This document shows positions 1 through 11,272 of a DNA stretch of 64,000 nucleotides, piece by piece. The stretch is taken from assembly GCF_933775445.1 (NCBI RefSeq), contig NC_065875.1:24427555-24491554 (forward strand), in the 5' to 3' direction. Source of the stretch: Argentina anserina (lineage: Eukaryota > Streptophyta > Magnoliopsida > Rosales > Rosaceae). The position numbers were made by a program, and so were the translations under genes. Positions within the stretch are counted from its first letter, which is position 1. Every line of letters begins with the position of its first letter. The notes beneath the pieces are model-generated. The model saw nothing but the letters and a program-made list of their open reading frames with translations, had not been told where the DNA came from and ran no database searches.

Positions 1-2446
1 TATTGATGAAAAGCCCTCCATGACAGGAGGCACTATTTTCAGAAATAATAAAAGAATAAGACTGGGAAGGTATCCTGTAACAACTTCACTAACAAATGTT
101 CTGCACAAAAACACCACAAAATTAGAACATCGCACCAAAAATCTAAGTTATATTGAAAGTTCTAATGTCAAAATAAAGAATTCAATCTGGTTCTATCATA
201 GAAAATCACAAAGCTGTTTGAAACTGGAATTGTGCAACAAGTATTCAATAATTAAATTGTCAGAAATCGAGTAGTCAATTTTGTCATAATATTGGGATCA
301 GGCACACATCAGGATAAATAAAAACAAAGGTCCTCTTACTTAACCAGAGTACAATAGTCATTCCGTCATGCAGTAACTCTACAAATGTGAAATGTATATA
401 TTGTCTGTAGTTAGTTACTTATATCCTTAGTCTGTGTTTCTTTGCACATCATAATAAAATATATACCCGCCAATTGAGAATACTGCAAACCTTTCTGCCA
501 CAGTCAAAACATTTGTATCACACAGTGTCTCAACATTTCTTCTTGTAAGTAAGAGAACATACAGGATATTTACTCACATGGTTAGAACGCTTGTAAGGAA
601 GGGAAAGTAGACTTCCAACTGGGTTAGGTTAGTGAGTCCTTGAACAAGAACCACAGGGATAAGGAATAGGATTGTAAGAAGAATGCATGCAACTATAACC
701 ACCAGCTTAGATATCCATCTTCGAATAAATGATGAGGAAAAGAAGGGCCAGTAGACATCATGTGGTTCAGGAGCTAGCTCTGAGACCCATCGTGTAGGAT
801 TGGTCGATTGTTGCAAGTGGAAAGCAATTGCAGCACCATACCGAGACTTGAAAGACACAAAAGCAGCTCGAACTTCCTAATCCATTTGAACACAGATGCA
901 GTTAGTAACATTCCTTGAGAGCCTCAATAGCAAATCTAACTAACAGCTTAATGATATAAACGTATTTTGGATTTTCATTTCTATGAATGTTCAACACTTA
1001 CTTCTCCTGCTAGTGAAACCTCCGATTGCTCCAATCTCACATTCTCCTCTATGTCCTCAAGCTTCTTTTCGTAATGATCTACAAGATTAACCTTGGGTCC
1101 GAACAGCCCAAAAGTACCAGAACGTTTAAACTTCCGCTTATTGGGATCTGACTGCAAGTGAACAAGTCTGCTATACAACTTTTTTGCATCATTCTGGGAA
1201 AAAATAAGACCAGAGAATTGTCACTATTGGCACAAAATGTGCTAAAGCATGAACCAAGTGAGAAACACAGAACAAGCATTTTATGATTGTATGGATCTTT
1301 CCTAGTTAAATAATCATATGAAAATTTCAGAAAACAGAATGAAACAATAAAAGAAATAATGGAAAGAAGGTAAGAAACACTAAAAAAAACAAAACAAGAT
1401 AAACATCAGAAAATTAGATTTACACTTACAATGAGATTCTGAAGCTTGTTCGTTCGACGAACAACACTATGTGACAAATAAGTAGAAGGGTGATACTCAG
1501 TAAAGAATCTCTCAACACTATCACTGACGCTGCTCCCTACAGGAACAGGAATGCTACGAACTAAGATGGTGAACTGATGTGGTTGAGGCTTGGATGCAAG
1601 AAAATAACTAGTCCTCTTTTCACTAATATATCTATATTCCTGCAAAATCAAGCACTCTTCAGTATCCAATTCATCTTTTGGCTCTTCCACTACAACCAGC
1701 GACAGTACATCAATTGCTAAAATAAAATTTCATCACTGTATTAAACACATGAAATAAACCTTAACACTTCAATGCACAAGACTTCTTGCAGAATAGTCTT
1801 GAATCTAAATCCATGAAGCTATATAACTTACATAATAGAGTAGACAGCAGATAAAGATGGTGACAAGGTACACCGCGGTAAAGTGAATCCATAAGCTGTG
1901 AAGTATCATACACATAATTAGTTATGCTCGAAATTTCTTTAGTGAAAAAATCTCAACATAATACTATAAAAATATATAATCGAGTTCATAATTAGAGTGA
2001 GAGACTTACAGGCTTGAGCCGCTGCTGACATTCGTAATGCTGAACAAATCGAGAGAGTTATTAGATAGATCGGTGAAATCAACGTACTCGAGAGCATCGC
2101 CGGAGCAGTTCACAGGAAGCAGAGCAAAAACGCCGATGACTCCGGCGAAGAGGAAAACTCTGAGGCTGAAATTGATGAGCCGCATGAAAACGACGGCGTC
2201 CAAGCCGTTGGAGGCGAGCAAATCGTCCTCGGTGAGCTTCCAGGCGCGGCGGAGCCAATCGGGAGAAGGAATCAGCCTCTCTAGATTGAAATGGCTACTC
2301 TTCTTGTAACCGCCTTCGGCCAAGGCTCGCGGGATGTAGACCTCGGAGTTGCTCGGCTGCTTTCTCAGAATGGAGTAGAGCGTGTAGAAGAGGACGCAGA
2401 GGCCGGAGTTGATGGCCACTGACGTCACCAGCGCCGAGACGAGCAT
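1..2446 (-). CDS. HYP1: CSC1/OSCA-family channel, HYP1-like (3' part outside window)
   Basis: This is the 5' part of a hyperosmolality-gated, calcium-permeable channel of the OSCA/CSC1 (DUF221) family, a multi-pass membrane protein. Coding exons in transcript order are 2446-2010, 1895-1832, 1639-1430, 1193-1002, 876-578 and 100-1; every junction is GT-AG and phases agree. The first exon encodes the N-terminal membrane segment ([16 protein letters not shown]) and a second one ([18 protein letters not shown]). The next carries [20 protein letters not shown]. Exons 3-5 give the cytosolic loop with [13 protein letters not shown] (here [19 protein letters not shown]) and AAFVSF-like motifs, ending in the conserved [11 protein letters not shown]. 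The last visible exon reads [20 protein letters not shown], part of the pore region. The gene runs off the left edge, so the C-terminal pore helices are not seen. Assignment to the HYP1 branch rests on remembered similarity. Confidence 0.9.
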
Positions 2447-3280
2447 TGTTTTTCTCCGGTGGATTAGTAGAAGGTTCTGGAGGTAAATCTTACGGTTGAG
2501 GATTGAATTTTTATGATTGGAAATTTGAAGAATTCGTTGTACTTAATCAGGTGAGCACCTGAGTAACTGAAGGGGACCGATAGTTTTTGTATTCCGAGAT
2601 TGCCCATGCCTGATCGTTGAGTAGTTCACGGAAGGGAGTGTTCGGGGAGAGTTTAGGGATTTGGGGAGGGCGGAACGGGGAGTCAACGGCCAGCTACCAG
2701 TCAAATTCCCGCCATACATTTTCTTGTTCAGGAATTTATGGCTTTAAATCTGTTCAATCTTCTATCTATTAATAAAATAAAAAAGAGAATTTGATAAGTT
2801 GATTGATTAAAATTTTAAATGATTTAAAATTTATTAAACACTAAAATCGATTTTAAATCATATTATTATAATTTAAAAAATATAAAAGTAAAAAATATAT
2901 ATATAAAAATCAAATACGGACTTAGATTCTCTCCTCATGCAATTATCTTGTCCTTCTCAAGTTCTCATCCTTCTTCTTTCTTTCAAATACAACATATACA
3001 GGGTTATATCGTGAGGCTAGTGAAGAATAAAGGGAAATTAATTTGGAGGATACGGGTTTGATTGTGTGAGGCAATAGTGCGTCAAGGAATTTACAGCGGA
3101 CCAATAGGAATATAAAGAAAACTAAATATTTTATTTATTTATTTTTAATAGAGGTTTTACATAAAGAGCTGGGGCGTCACACAAATCGACCTCCCTACTT
3201 CTCTCTGCGCATCAAGCTCGGCTGCACTCTCTGCGCACGTCATCGACTTCAGTCTTGGTTCCAGCTCGAGTCAATATCAG
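2447..3280. promoter_or_regulatory. Divergent intergenic region and RPN6 5' UTR exon
   Basis: About 740 bases separate the HYP1-like start codon on the minus strand from the probable transcribed leader of RPN6 on the plus strand, so the two genes share an upstream region. The middle (2760-2930) is very AT-rich and contains no open frame. From about 3190 to 3280 the sequence becomes pyrimidine-rich and ends in TCAATATCAG followed by GTATGC, which I read as a non-coding first exon of RPN6 with its donor. No single TATA box can be fixed. Confidence 0.5.
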
Positions 3281-4068
3281 GTATGCTTGCCGCTCTCTCT
3301 CTTTCTCCGGCGATCTAATTTTGATGTTAGTTTCTGTTTGAATCTACTGTAATTTCAGTAGGCATGAACTTTTGGCGGAGTTGTCTGATTTTCTGACCAG
3401 CTTTCGCGTCTGTGATTGTTCTAGTTGGATTTGATTTTGTCTCCATTTGGGTAATTTGGGGCTGTAAGTTTTGGGTTTTGAGAAGTAGCGGTTGCTCAAG
3501 AATTAGGGCTTTTTGGAATTCGACAATTTTGGGTTGTATGGATGTTAGTTTCTAATGTGCTTTCGTTTTAATTTCTGTGCTGTGCATCTATATTTATGAT
3601 CATGTGTGTTTACTTGAAGCTTAAACCCTAGGGCTGGTGAAGATATAGTAGAGTAGTGAATACTCAACTGAATTAGGTTAAGGAGGTGAATTCTAGGCGC
3701 AGGGATATGGGGCTGGAGCTTGTTAAGGTAGTTTTGAATGAGTTGGGTAGAGTAACGAGGGTCGGGGATGGGTTGAATTTGTTATTTTTTACTTACTAAA
3801 TGCATGTGGAATTCTTTTTAGTGACTGTCGCCGTTTTTATCGAATAATTGAGATTTGAGGGTTAGTGTTCAAGTTTAATGGTAAGTGTTATAGTTGGGTT
3901 AGAAGCATTTTCTTCGTTTTGCAATGCTATAAGAATAACGGTGCACATATATTATGAGACTTAGCTTCTTCCTCTTTATCTTCGTAGGGCCAAAATATGT
4001 TGAATGTAGAGATCTTAAGGTAATGTTTTTGCCGAGACTTAATTGTTTGGGGTGATCTGTTTATGCAG
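3281..4068 (+). other. Intron in the 5' UTR of RPN6
   Basis: The stretch opens with GTATGC after a pyrimidine-rich leader and closes with TTATGCAG, 18 bases before the RPN6 ATG. It is T-rich, as plant introns are, and has no long open frame. A long leader intron directly before an uninterrupted coding exon is common in constitutively expressed plant genes and often raises expression; that role is inferred here. A cDNA would settle the donor site. Confidence 0.6.
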
Positions 4069-4086
4069 AATTTGGGTTGTTTGACA

Positions 4087-5166
4087 ATGTCGACATCATA
4101 CCTCCCAGTAACAACAGATTCTATCGCTCTGGCCTTAGAGGCCAAAACTCCATCTGAAGGCATAGCTAATCTGTATCGGATTCTTGAAAACCCATCCACC
4201 TCTTCTGATGCTTTACGCATAAAGGAACAGGCCATCACCAATCTTTCAGATCTTCTTAGACAAGAGAGTCGGGGACAAGATCTTTGTAACCTTCTCACCC
4301 AGTTGAGGCCTTTCTTTAGCTTGCTTCCAAAGGCAAAAACTGCAAAGATTGTCCGTGGAATAATAGATACGGTTGCTAAAATACCCAACACATCTGAACT
4401 TCAGATTACCCTTTGCAAAGACATGGTGCAGTGGACTCGTGTTGAGAAGCGAACCTTTCTTCGGCAGAGAGTGGAGGCCAGGCTTGCATCTCTTTTGTTG
4501 GAAAGCAAGGAGTACTCAGAAGCACTAACTCTCCTCTCTAGCTTGATCAAGGAAGTGAGAAGGCTGGATGACAAGCTTCTCCTTGTGGACATAGATCTGT
4601 TGGAGAGTAAACTTCACTTCTCTTTGAGAAATCTTCCTAAAGCCAAGGCCTCATTGACTGCAGCAAGAACAGCAGCCAACTCTATCTATGTGCCTCCAGC
4701 TCAACAAGGGACTATTGATTTGCAGAGTGGCATCCTTCATGCAGAAGAAAAAGACTACAAAACTGCTTACAGTTATTTCTTTGAAGCATTTGAAGCCTTC
4801 AATGCTCTTGAAGATCCTCGGGCTGTCTATAGCCTCAAGTATATGCTGTTGTGCAAAATCATGGTGAGCCAAGCTGATGATGTGGCAGGAATAATATCAT
4901 CCAAAGCAGGATTGCAGTATGTTGGGCCTGAGCTTGATGCCATGAAGGCCGTTGCTGATGCTCACTCAAAACGCTCTTTAAAGCTTTTTGAGACTGCTCT
5001 CCGTGATTATAAGGCACAGCTTGAGGAGGATCCTATTGTCCACAGGCACCTCTCTTCCTTATATGACACTCTGCTAGAACAAAATCTCTGCAGGCTGATT
5101 GAGCCTTTCTCAAGGGTGGAAATAGCTCATATTGCGGAACTCATTGAACTCCCCCTCGACCATGTG

Positions 5167-5201
<35 letters not shown>

Positions 5202-5355
5202 ATTTGCTGGAACATTGGATCAGGGTGCTGGCTGCCTCATCATATTTGAAGATCTGAAGACCGATGCTATATTCCCAGCTACGCTTGAGACTTTATCCAA
5301 CATGGGTAAAGTTGTTGATAGCCTGTATGTGAGGTCTGCCAAGATAATGGCTTGA
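4087..5355 (+). CDS. RPN6: 26S proteasome non-ATPase regulatory subunit 11 (RPN6/PSMD11)
   Basis: This encodes a 422-residue lid subunit of the 19S regulatory particle. RPN6 clamps lid to base and core and contacts the RPN10/RPT side during assembly and degradation of ubiquitinated proteins in cytosol and nucleus. The coding region is a single exon. The N-terminal two thirds is a helical TPR-like solenoid, with motifs such as LLESKEYSEALTLLSSLIKE (around residues 140-160) and GILHAEEKDYKTAYSYFFEA (around 220-240). The C-terminal third is the PCI domain, ending in a winged helix with VEIAHIAELIELPLDHVEKK and the terminal helix NMGKVVDSLYVRSAKIMA. I chose the ATG at 4087 because MSTSYLP matches the family N terminus; the in-frame ATG at 4063 lies partly in the leader intron. 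Length equals that of animal and plant orthologs. Confidence 0.96.
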
Positions 5356-6451
5356 GCTCGAAAGAGGAGCAAGGCTAACCCCCTTACCCGTCACTTGTTT
5401 CTTCTGATTCTCTTTACGGTTCTATTATTTGGATAATTTTCTTTTACATGAAACTTGTACTCGGATTGTTTGGAGTTTAGGTTGGAAATTTATTTTCAGA
5501 TATTTGACTGTTTTGTTGTATGATAAATACCTCTACCTTCTATTTTCTTCACTTTTTGTAGCAAGACCTTTTATACTTTCCTTGTTACAGACTTGCAGGC
5601 CTTTGAGCTTGACGTGAGAAATGCCATTACAGGCGCCTTCATACTAATGCTGTAAGGTTATAGAGATTTCGGACAGAAAACATCTTGGGGGCAATGGAGT
5701 ATGTAAAATTGTGGAGAACGGATTTACTACAGACTGCTAAATCCCTAGTAGGAACAATTTGGCGAACAAATCAAACATTTAGTTACACTTATGTAAACGT
5801 ATCTGACATCAATCGCATTACGTACTGTAAAATTATAAAATTGTACAACTAGTTAACCATTTGATGCAATCAACTGCATAAGTCTCTTATCATATCTCAA
5901 AAAAGAAAAATGTCTCTTATCATCAGTAAATTGGACTCGAGGTCTCGAGGAATCAAACACATTGAAGAACTACTTCAATTTGAATTTCACACGAGGCTAC
6001 AAGTCACATTTTAATTTCAAGTTATCCTATCATTTTAATGGAGTCACTCAAATATTGGTGTCATTCGAACTAAACATATGGAATCATACATATGAGAAAG
6101 ATCACAAAGATTCTAGGTGTATATGCAATCTCCAACTTCGGACATGCAAGCCTATAATTCACATATGTTCAATCTTCTCAAGCAAAAGAAACAATCAACT
6201 TGAACAAAACAACAGTACAATAATCTATACAAAACGCATCGTTTCGGCAAACGGTATGGTTGGTCAAGGAAGACCTGGGTAACTTGGAAATCTACCACAC
6301 GTCGTTTAACTGTCAACGAAAATAGAAAAGCAGACGACTTTGTTCTCCCAAATCTGCCTTCTCTGAGCTCCAACAACACCCGATCCCTCTCTCGGACTCA
6401 GATCGTCGCCGGCCCTCCGACTCCGATTGCCTCGATTTCCGATCCGTAGAG
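5356..6451. other. Intergenic: RPN6 3' UTR and VTI12 promoter
   Basis: The first 250 bases are T-rich and probably RPN6 3' UTR. The middle is AT-rich with no supportable gene. From about 6300 the sequence turns C-rich (TCTCCCAAATCTGCC, CGCCGGCCCTCC), which looks like the transcribed leader of the VTI12-like gene. The longer open frames here show no family resemblance. Confidence 0.5.
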
Positions 6452-8037
6452 ATGAGTGAGGTCTTCGAAGGCTACGAGCGTCAGTACTGTGAGCTCTCCG
6501 CCAACCTCTCCCGGAAATGCAACGCCGCCGCTCATCTTCCCGATGAAGGTAAATCTTAGTCACTGAGTTACTCATCGTCTTCAAATTGAGCTCATCGTGT
6601 TGTTTAATTCAGTGTTATTTATTACTGTGATGATTGGAAATAGTGATAGAATGAAATCGAAAATTGTAGCTGAAGAAATTTTGGGGCTTTTCTGTAAATT
6701 TAGGTTTTCTGTGGTTGAATTGCAGGGCAGAAGCAGCTGAGGTTTACTGAGATCAAAGCTGGATTGGATGATGCTGATGGTCTGGTAATATAACACTGCA
6801 ATTTCGCTTCATTTTCTATTGCAAAATCTTAGTAGTTTGAAGCTACTGGTAATGAGGTGATGTTGATTTGGTTGTTTTTCAGATTAGGAAAATGGACCTG
6901 GAAGTGAGAACCTTGCAGCCCGGGGCAAGGGCGGCACTGCTTGCTAAGTTGAGGGAGTACAAATCTGATCTCAATAAGCTGAAGAGGGAGATCAAAAGAA
7001 TTACATCACCTAATGCTAATGAGATAGCTCGAGACGAGCTTTTGGAGTCTGGAATGGCCGATATGCATGCGGTATGCTCTCTGGATTATTACATTGTCAG
7101 TATTAGATTTGACTATGCGATATATGATTGAAGGAATTGTGGTGCTGGTGTGATGAGAGTTTGAGTCCCCCATTAAAATTATGTACATTGAGGCTCTTTT
7201 ATCTTTTCAACTTCAACAATAGAGCGTCTAAGATATTTGTAATAGAAGGTATCTAATAACTTGATTATTCAGTTACATCACTTTATTGCCCCATTGAGAG
7301 AGTATCACATTAGTTGCTGAGCATTAAACTTAAGCTAGGATCAAATTGGCAATGGAGGTTAGAGACATAGAGTGCATGATTCTTCTTGTGTAATTATTTA
7401 TTCTACAAAGATGTATGCTTGTGGTCAGTGTCTGTGATTATATGTTGAAGTCGTCCGTTGTTTTTTTTCCTCCTTATGATGAGATAAACTTATTGGTGAT
7501 TTCTGCGCACCAACAGGTCTCTTCGGATCAAAGAGAGAGAGCCACAATGTCAGTTGAGAGATTAAATCAATCAAGTGACAGAATTGTTGAGAGTAGGAGA
7601 ACCATAATGGAGACTGAAGAGCTTGGTGTCTCCATTCTCCAAGATTTGCATCAACAGCGTGAAACTCTCCTACATTCTCATAAGAAAGTATGTTAGCTAT
7701 TCTATCATGTTTGTGCTTGAGTTTGATTGTTACTTGGATTCAAAATGTTTTATTACCACCAGTTCGCATATTCAATGCCCGGCTCATCACTCAGCTTCCT
7801 TCTTGAGGAGCCAGAAACCCAACATTATGTGGACAAATTGTCTGCAGTATTTGTGAATTTGTTCTTGGTTTTTATCTTTTGCAGCTTCACACGGTAGATG
7901 ACGCCATCGACAAGAGTAAAAAAGTTTTAACATCCATGTCGCGGAGGATGACCAAGCATAAGTGGATTGTCGGCTCAGTTATTGCTGCCCTTGGTGTTGC
8001 AATCGTAATCGTTCTATATTTTAAGTTTTCTCATTAA
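6452..8037 (+). CDS. VTI12: Qb-SNARE, VTI1 family (VTI12-like)
   Basis: This encodes a 222-residue vesicle SNARE of the VTI1 family, which pairs with syntaxins at the trans-Golgi, prevacuolar compartment and vacuole and works in vacuolar sorting and autophagy. Coding exons are 6452-6548, 6726-6784, 6883-7071, 7517-7687 and 7885-8037; all junctions are GT-AG and in phase. The N-terminal Habc bundle starts MSEVFEGYERQYCELSANLS and includes LREYKSDLNKLKREIKRI. The SNARE helix spans about residues 130-192 with ETEELGVSILQDLHQQRETL, holding the zero-layer Gln. The C terminus is a single anchor, WIVGSVIAALGVAIVIVLYF, followed by a short KFSH tail. Residues such as SVERLNQSSDRI and DAIDKSKKVLTSMSRRMT resemble remembered VTI12 more than VTI11 or VTI13. 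Confidence 0.95.
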
Positions 8038-8524
8038 TGGACTACCCTCCACGGTACAGGTTATACATCTCCTTTATTTGTATGTATGCTTGTTGTTCAG
8101 CGAATTATGCATGTGTGAATAAAAAATTATTGCATATTTCCCATCTCTATATATCCTATTCATTGTATTCGGTATATTTATGCACTGTTATAAAGTCCAA
8201 ACACCTCTTTTATAATTAAGGCGTTAGGGTTTAAATACATGTTCATCGAGATGATCTGCGGGCAGAGTTTCACTAACTTCGCTTCTCATAATTTATGAAA
8301 CACAAAGAAAAACATCCAGTTTGTATAGTAACCAATGTGACCAGCGAACAGTTGTGCATCTCTTTTACACCTAGCTTACGTTTCAAGCAAATAAACGATC
8401 GAGGCATTTAATCTCATATCTCAGTTACGATCTCAATAAAGAACAGTTATCTTATAAATTAAGCAAAGCAGGCATCGGAAGCTTTCACTCATCCTCGCAT
8501 TATTTGATCATCCGAAAAATAAGA
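8038..8524. other. Intergenic: VTI12 3' UTR and S1-like gene promoter
   Basis: AT-rich sequence with no gene. The short stretch TATATATCC near 8150 is too close to VTI12 to be the promoter of the next gene. I see no clear TATA box within 100 bases of the S1-like start. Confidence 0.4.
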
Positions 8525-9046
8525 ATGGGTGGTGATCATGGTATAGTTAGCTCTTTGATTTCTACGATCATCATCTCCATCTTCTTATCACTCCCCATTT
8601 CTGTACAAAGCTCTTGGAGTTGCCTGGGTGCCCGGGAATACAAAATCACCGTCCAACAAGAGTTCGAGCAAGACTTCAAAAATGCGCACCCGAACGACTA
8701 CAACCGCTTCACTGTTGACTGTGAGGTTATGAACTCGTTAACGATCACCCTGAGCTTGAAGACTAAAGCCGAATCGAAACCCAACGGCATTGCGGAGTTG
8801 TCCGTGTGTGGGGGGTGGTTTGTTGACCCAAAGTACAGATGCCTAGTATATTTGAACGACGGTACCTGGAACGGGATGTTCCGGCCATTGTTGTCGGAGT
8901 ACGACTGCGTCGAGAAGAACCACCACTGCTGGTGGAAGCTGCATGACGGCTATTTACTTCGTCACTCGCCGTCGCAGAATGCTTGGCTTCGTCAGAATTA
9001 TGAGCTTGGCTGGGTTCCGCAACCTACACCTGAAGACATACAGTAA
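8525..9046 (+). CDS. Small secreted cysteine-containing protein, plant self-incompatibility S1-like
   Basis: A single-exon frame encodes about 173 residues from the ATG at 8525 (an in-frame ATG lies at 8504). The N terminus is a clear signal peptide: a short polar start, then SLISTIIISIFLSLPISVQS with likely cleavage near the final serine. The mature part has a cysteine pattern and a C-terminal block (HHCWWKLHDGYLL) that recall the S1/SPH family, whose members end in C-x-W-x-V-x-x-DG-I-Y. FTVDC and VCGGWF can be set against the family's LTVHC and FFC motifs. Poppy S1 is the pollen-rejection determinant of that family; most SPH proteins in other plants have no known role. The resemblance is weak outside these blocks and the protein is longer than usual, so function is open. 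Neighbours give no hint. Confidence 0.5.
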   Translation: MGGDHGIVSSLISTIIISIFLSLPISVQSSWSCLGAREYKITVQQEFEQDFKNAHPNDYNRFTVDCEVMNSLTITLSLKTKAESKPNGIAELSVCGGWFVDPKYRCLVYLNDGTWNGMFRPLLSEYDCVEKNHHCWWKLHDGYLLRHSPSQNAWLRQNYELGWVPQPTPEDIQ

Positions 9047-9852
9047 TCTATATGTTGTTTATCCTATGTTTTTCGTTATTTTAGCGCCCAAGGCGCTCGG
9101 GGCTTTAGGGCGTTTTGGGTTCTATAGGATCGCCTAGGCGCCGTAGCCAGACTCCGGGCAAGATTAGGCGGACGCTAGATGGCTTTTGGTTCATTTTACC
9201 ATCGTGTAGTTCACTTCATCATTTCCAATTCCATGAAAACAGCACACATTTTTGCAATTTATCATCATAATAACTTCGAGTTTGCCGTACGATCATCATG
9301 AAAACAAGCCATGGATAGTGGGATACTATCATAGCAAAAATGAAAATCTCAAGTATATGCGAGGTTTGAAGATGTGCCAATATTACATCATTTACATGCC
9401 GCAAGTTAATGAGAAAAAACTATTCATCACGGCATTACGATCACTACCTCACCCATCCGACTATGATATACACTTCCAGTGGAGTTTGAAGAACAATCGT
9501 CTTACTAGGACCCAAATGAACCTTACGTCTGCCTTGACGACCAAACTGAAATTTTAGCAGAATCTAAGGACCATTAGTGCAATCTCCCCAAAAATTAAAT
9601 CAAACAGACAAAATATTTAAATAAAATTGTGGGTCGCAGCAGTTAGACGACCCAACTCAGCTGGGCCCACCAGAGGGAAGAACTGCGAGAAAAAATATCA
9701 ACTGATTCAGTTTTCCTTCTCCTACCTTCTAACTTCCACCAGTCCCATTTCTTCCACGCTCCCTCTTATTCGGACTCGAATTTTCGTTTCTCAAATCCTA
9801 ACACCATTCATCTCTGATTTCACAACCAAAATCGTCTAGTAATAATTAAACC
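9047..9852. other. Intergenic with a short GC-rich island
   Basis: Positions 9083-9175 form a GC-rich patch in AT-rich surroundings with repeated GGCG/CGCC words (GCGCCCAAGGCGC, CGCCTAGGCGCC, GGCGGACGC). It may be a small transposon relic; no terminal repeats are visible. From about 9700 the sequence is C/T-rich and probably the leader of the next gene. No gene is supported. Confidence 0.35.
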
Positions 9853-11272
9853 ATGGACTCCCTCTCATCGGTTTCGCCCTCCATAATCCTCCCTCCGACC
9901 GCCAACTCTCTCCATCCCCGCCGCCGCCGGATCAGTCTCACTCCGGTCAGCCTGCACAGCCGCAACCTCTTCCTTTCCTCCGTTCTCGGAGCGCCGCGCT
10001 CTCCCGATCTTTCCAGAAGACGGCTCGGCCCCAGAGAAGCTTCCTGCAGGTCGTCCGGCGGAGCTGGGGCGAGAAGTGGAGAAGATGATTCCGACGATGA
10101 AAGCGAGCAGGTGGACAGGGCGCTTCACCTCGACGGCAGCATCCCTTCCACTTCCGATGAGTTTGTAAAGCGCGTGTCGTCACGCGCCTACGACATGCGG
10201 CGGCACCTCCAGCAGACGTTTGAAAGCAGCAGCTATGATGGTAATGGATTCGAAGTTTCTGGTGACGTTTGTTTTAACCGAAGAGTAGTTTTTGATCAAA
10301 GATTTGTTATTGGTGTGTTGCATTGAATCATATATATTTTATTCAAAATCATAGATTAGTATGTGTTCTACGTACTTAATGCAGGCTCCAGCAGACGAGT
10401 ATTACTTACTTATATCCAGACTAAATGATTATCACACGAATACTTATATCATTAGACTAAATGATTACTTAGGCTTGAGTATGAGCTCGTATGAGCAATT
10501 TAGTTAACTCGTTCATAATTTCTGATGGCCTTTTAATTTGTGTAGTGTTGGACGCTAATCCGTGGAGAGACACTTCCAAGCCTGTGTATGTATTAACTCA
10601 AAGGGAAAACCAGCTGTGCACAATGAAAACGCGACGAAATGTCAGGTCTGTTCTTCTGTTTGTATTCTCCGTTGTATTCATATCGATCTGTTTTACGTGT
10701 GATTGGGTTAAAAGTTGTTGGTGGATTTATGACAGTGAAGTTGAAAGGGAGCTCGGGCAATTGTTTTCCAAAGGAGGAAAGTGGAATCGAGCTAAACAGC
10801 CTAGAAATGGCAACAAGTTCCAGATGCTTGTTGAGGATATTAGGGATGGAGTGCTTGTAAGCTTCCCTTATAGGCTTATACATAGTTGCATACTGATTTT
10901 AAATTATGTTTTCATTGCCTATGAATTATCTGATAAGGAATGTCAATGGGGTTGTAGGTTTTCGAGGATGTAAATGAAGCAGTGAAGTACTGTGATTTGT
11001 TGCAAGGAGGCGGCCAAGGTTGTGAAGGGGTTGCGGAAATAGAGGCCTCATCAGTAAGGAGCAGGGCAATGACTTCAATTTTATTCTTCATTTAAGTGTG
11101 AACAATTTGTAATTGTTTGTTTGTGCTTGAAATGTTATAGGTATTTGATCTGTGCCAGAAAATGAGAGCTCTAGCAGTTCTGTTCCGCCGGGGTAGAAAG
11201 CCTCCTCTGCCTCAAAGCCTGGAGCTGAACCTCAGGGCCAGGAAGCGCTCCCTCGAAGACCAACAAGACTAG
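9853..11272 (+). CDS. Chloroplast-targeted protein with DUF3110-like domain
   Basis: Five exons (9853-10240, 10546-10645, 10736-10856, 10958-11053, 11141-11272) join in phase to 278 residues. The first ~75 residues are rich in Ser, Pro and Arg and poor in acids, like a plastid transit peptide (MDSLSSVSPSIILPPTANSL). An acidic linker EDDSDDESEQVD follows. The conserved core begins VLDANPWRDTSKPVYVLTQR, continues with GNKFQMLVEDIRDGVLVFED, then VKYCDLLQGGGQGCEGVAEI and the C-terminal VFDLCQKMRALAVLFRRGR. A bulk-residue frame of V-F-E-D-x-x-x-A-x-x-Y-x-x-L-L near a late FDLC block is reminiscent of DUF3110, found in cyanobacteria and plastids. Biochemical function is unknown. The longer open frame at 10491-10973 is intron read-through. 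Position next to VIK matches my memory of At1g13990. Confidence 0.85.

Noticed and set aside
8504..8524. Upstream ATG for the S1-like protein
   Set aside because: Using it would put extra basic residues (IIRKIR) before the signal peptide; the ATG at 8525 gives a more usual secretion signal.
10491..10973. 160-codon open frame in the DUF3110-like gene
   Set aside because: It is read-through of exons 2-4 and introns in mixed frames; splice signals and phase give a better five-exon model.
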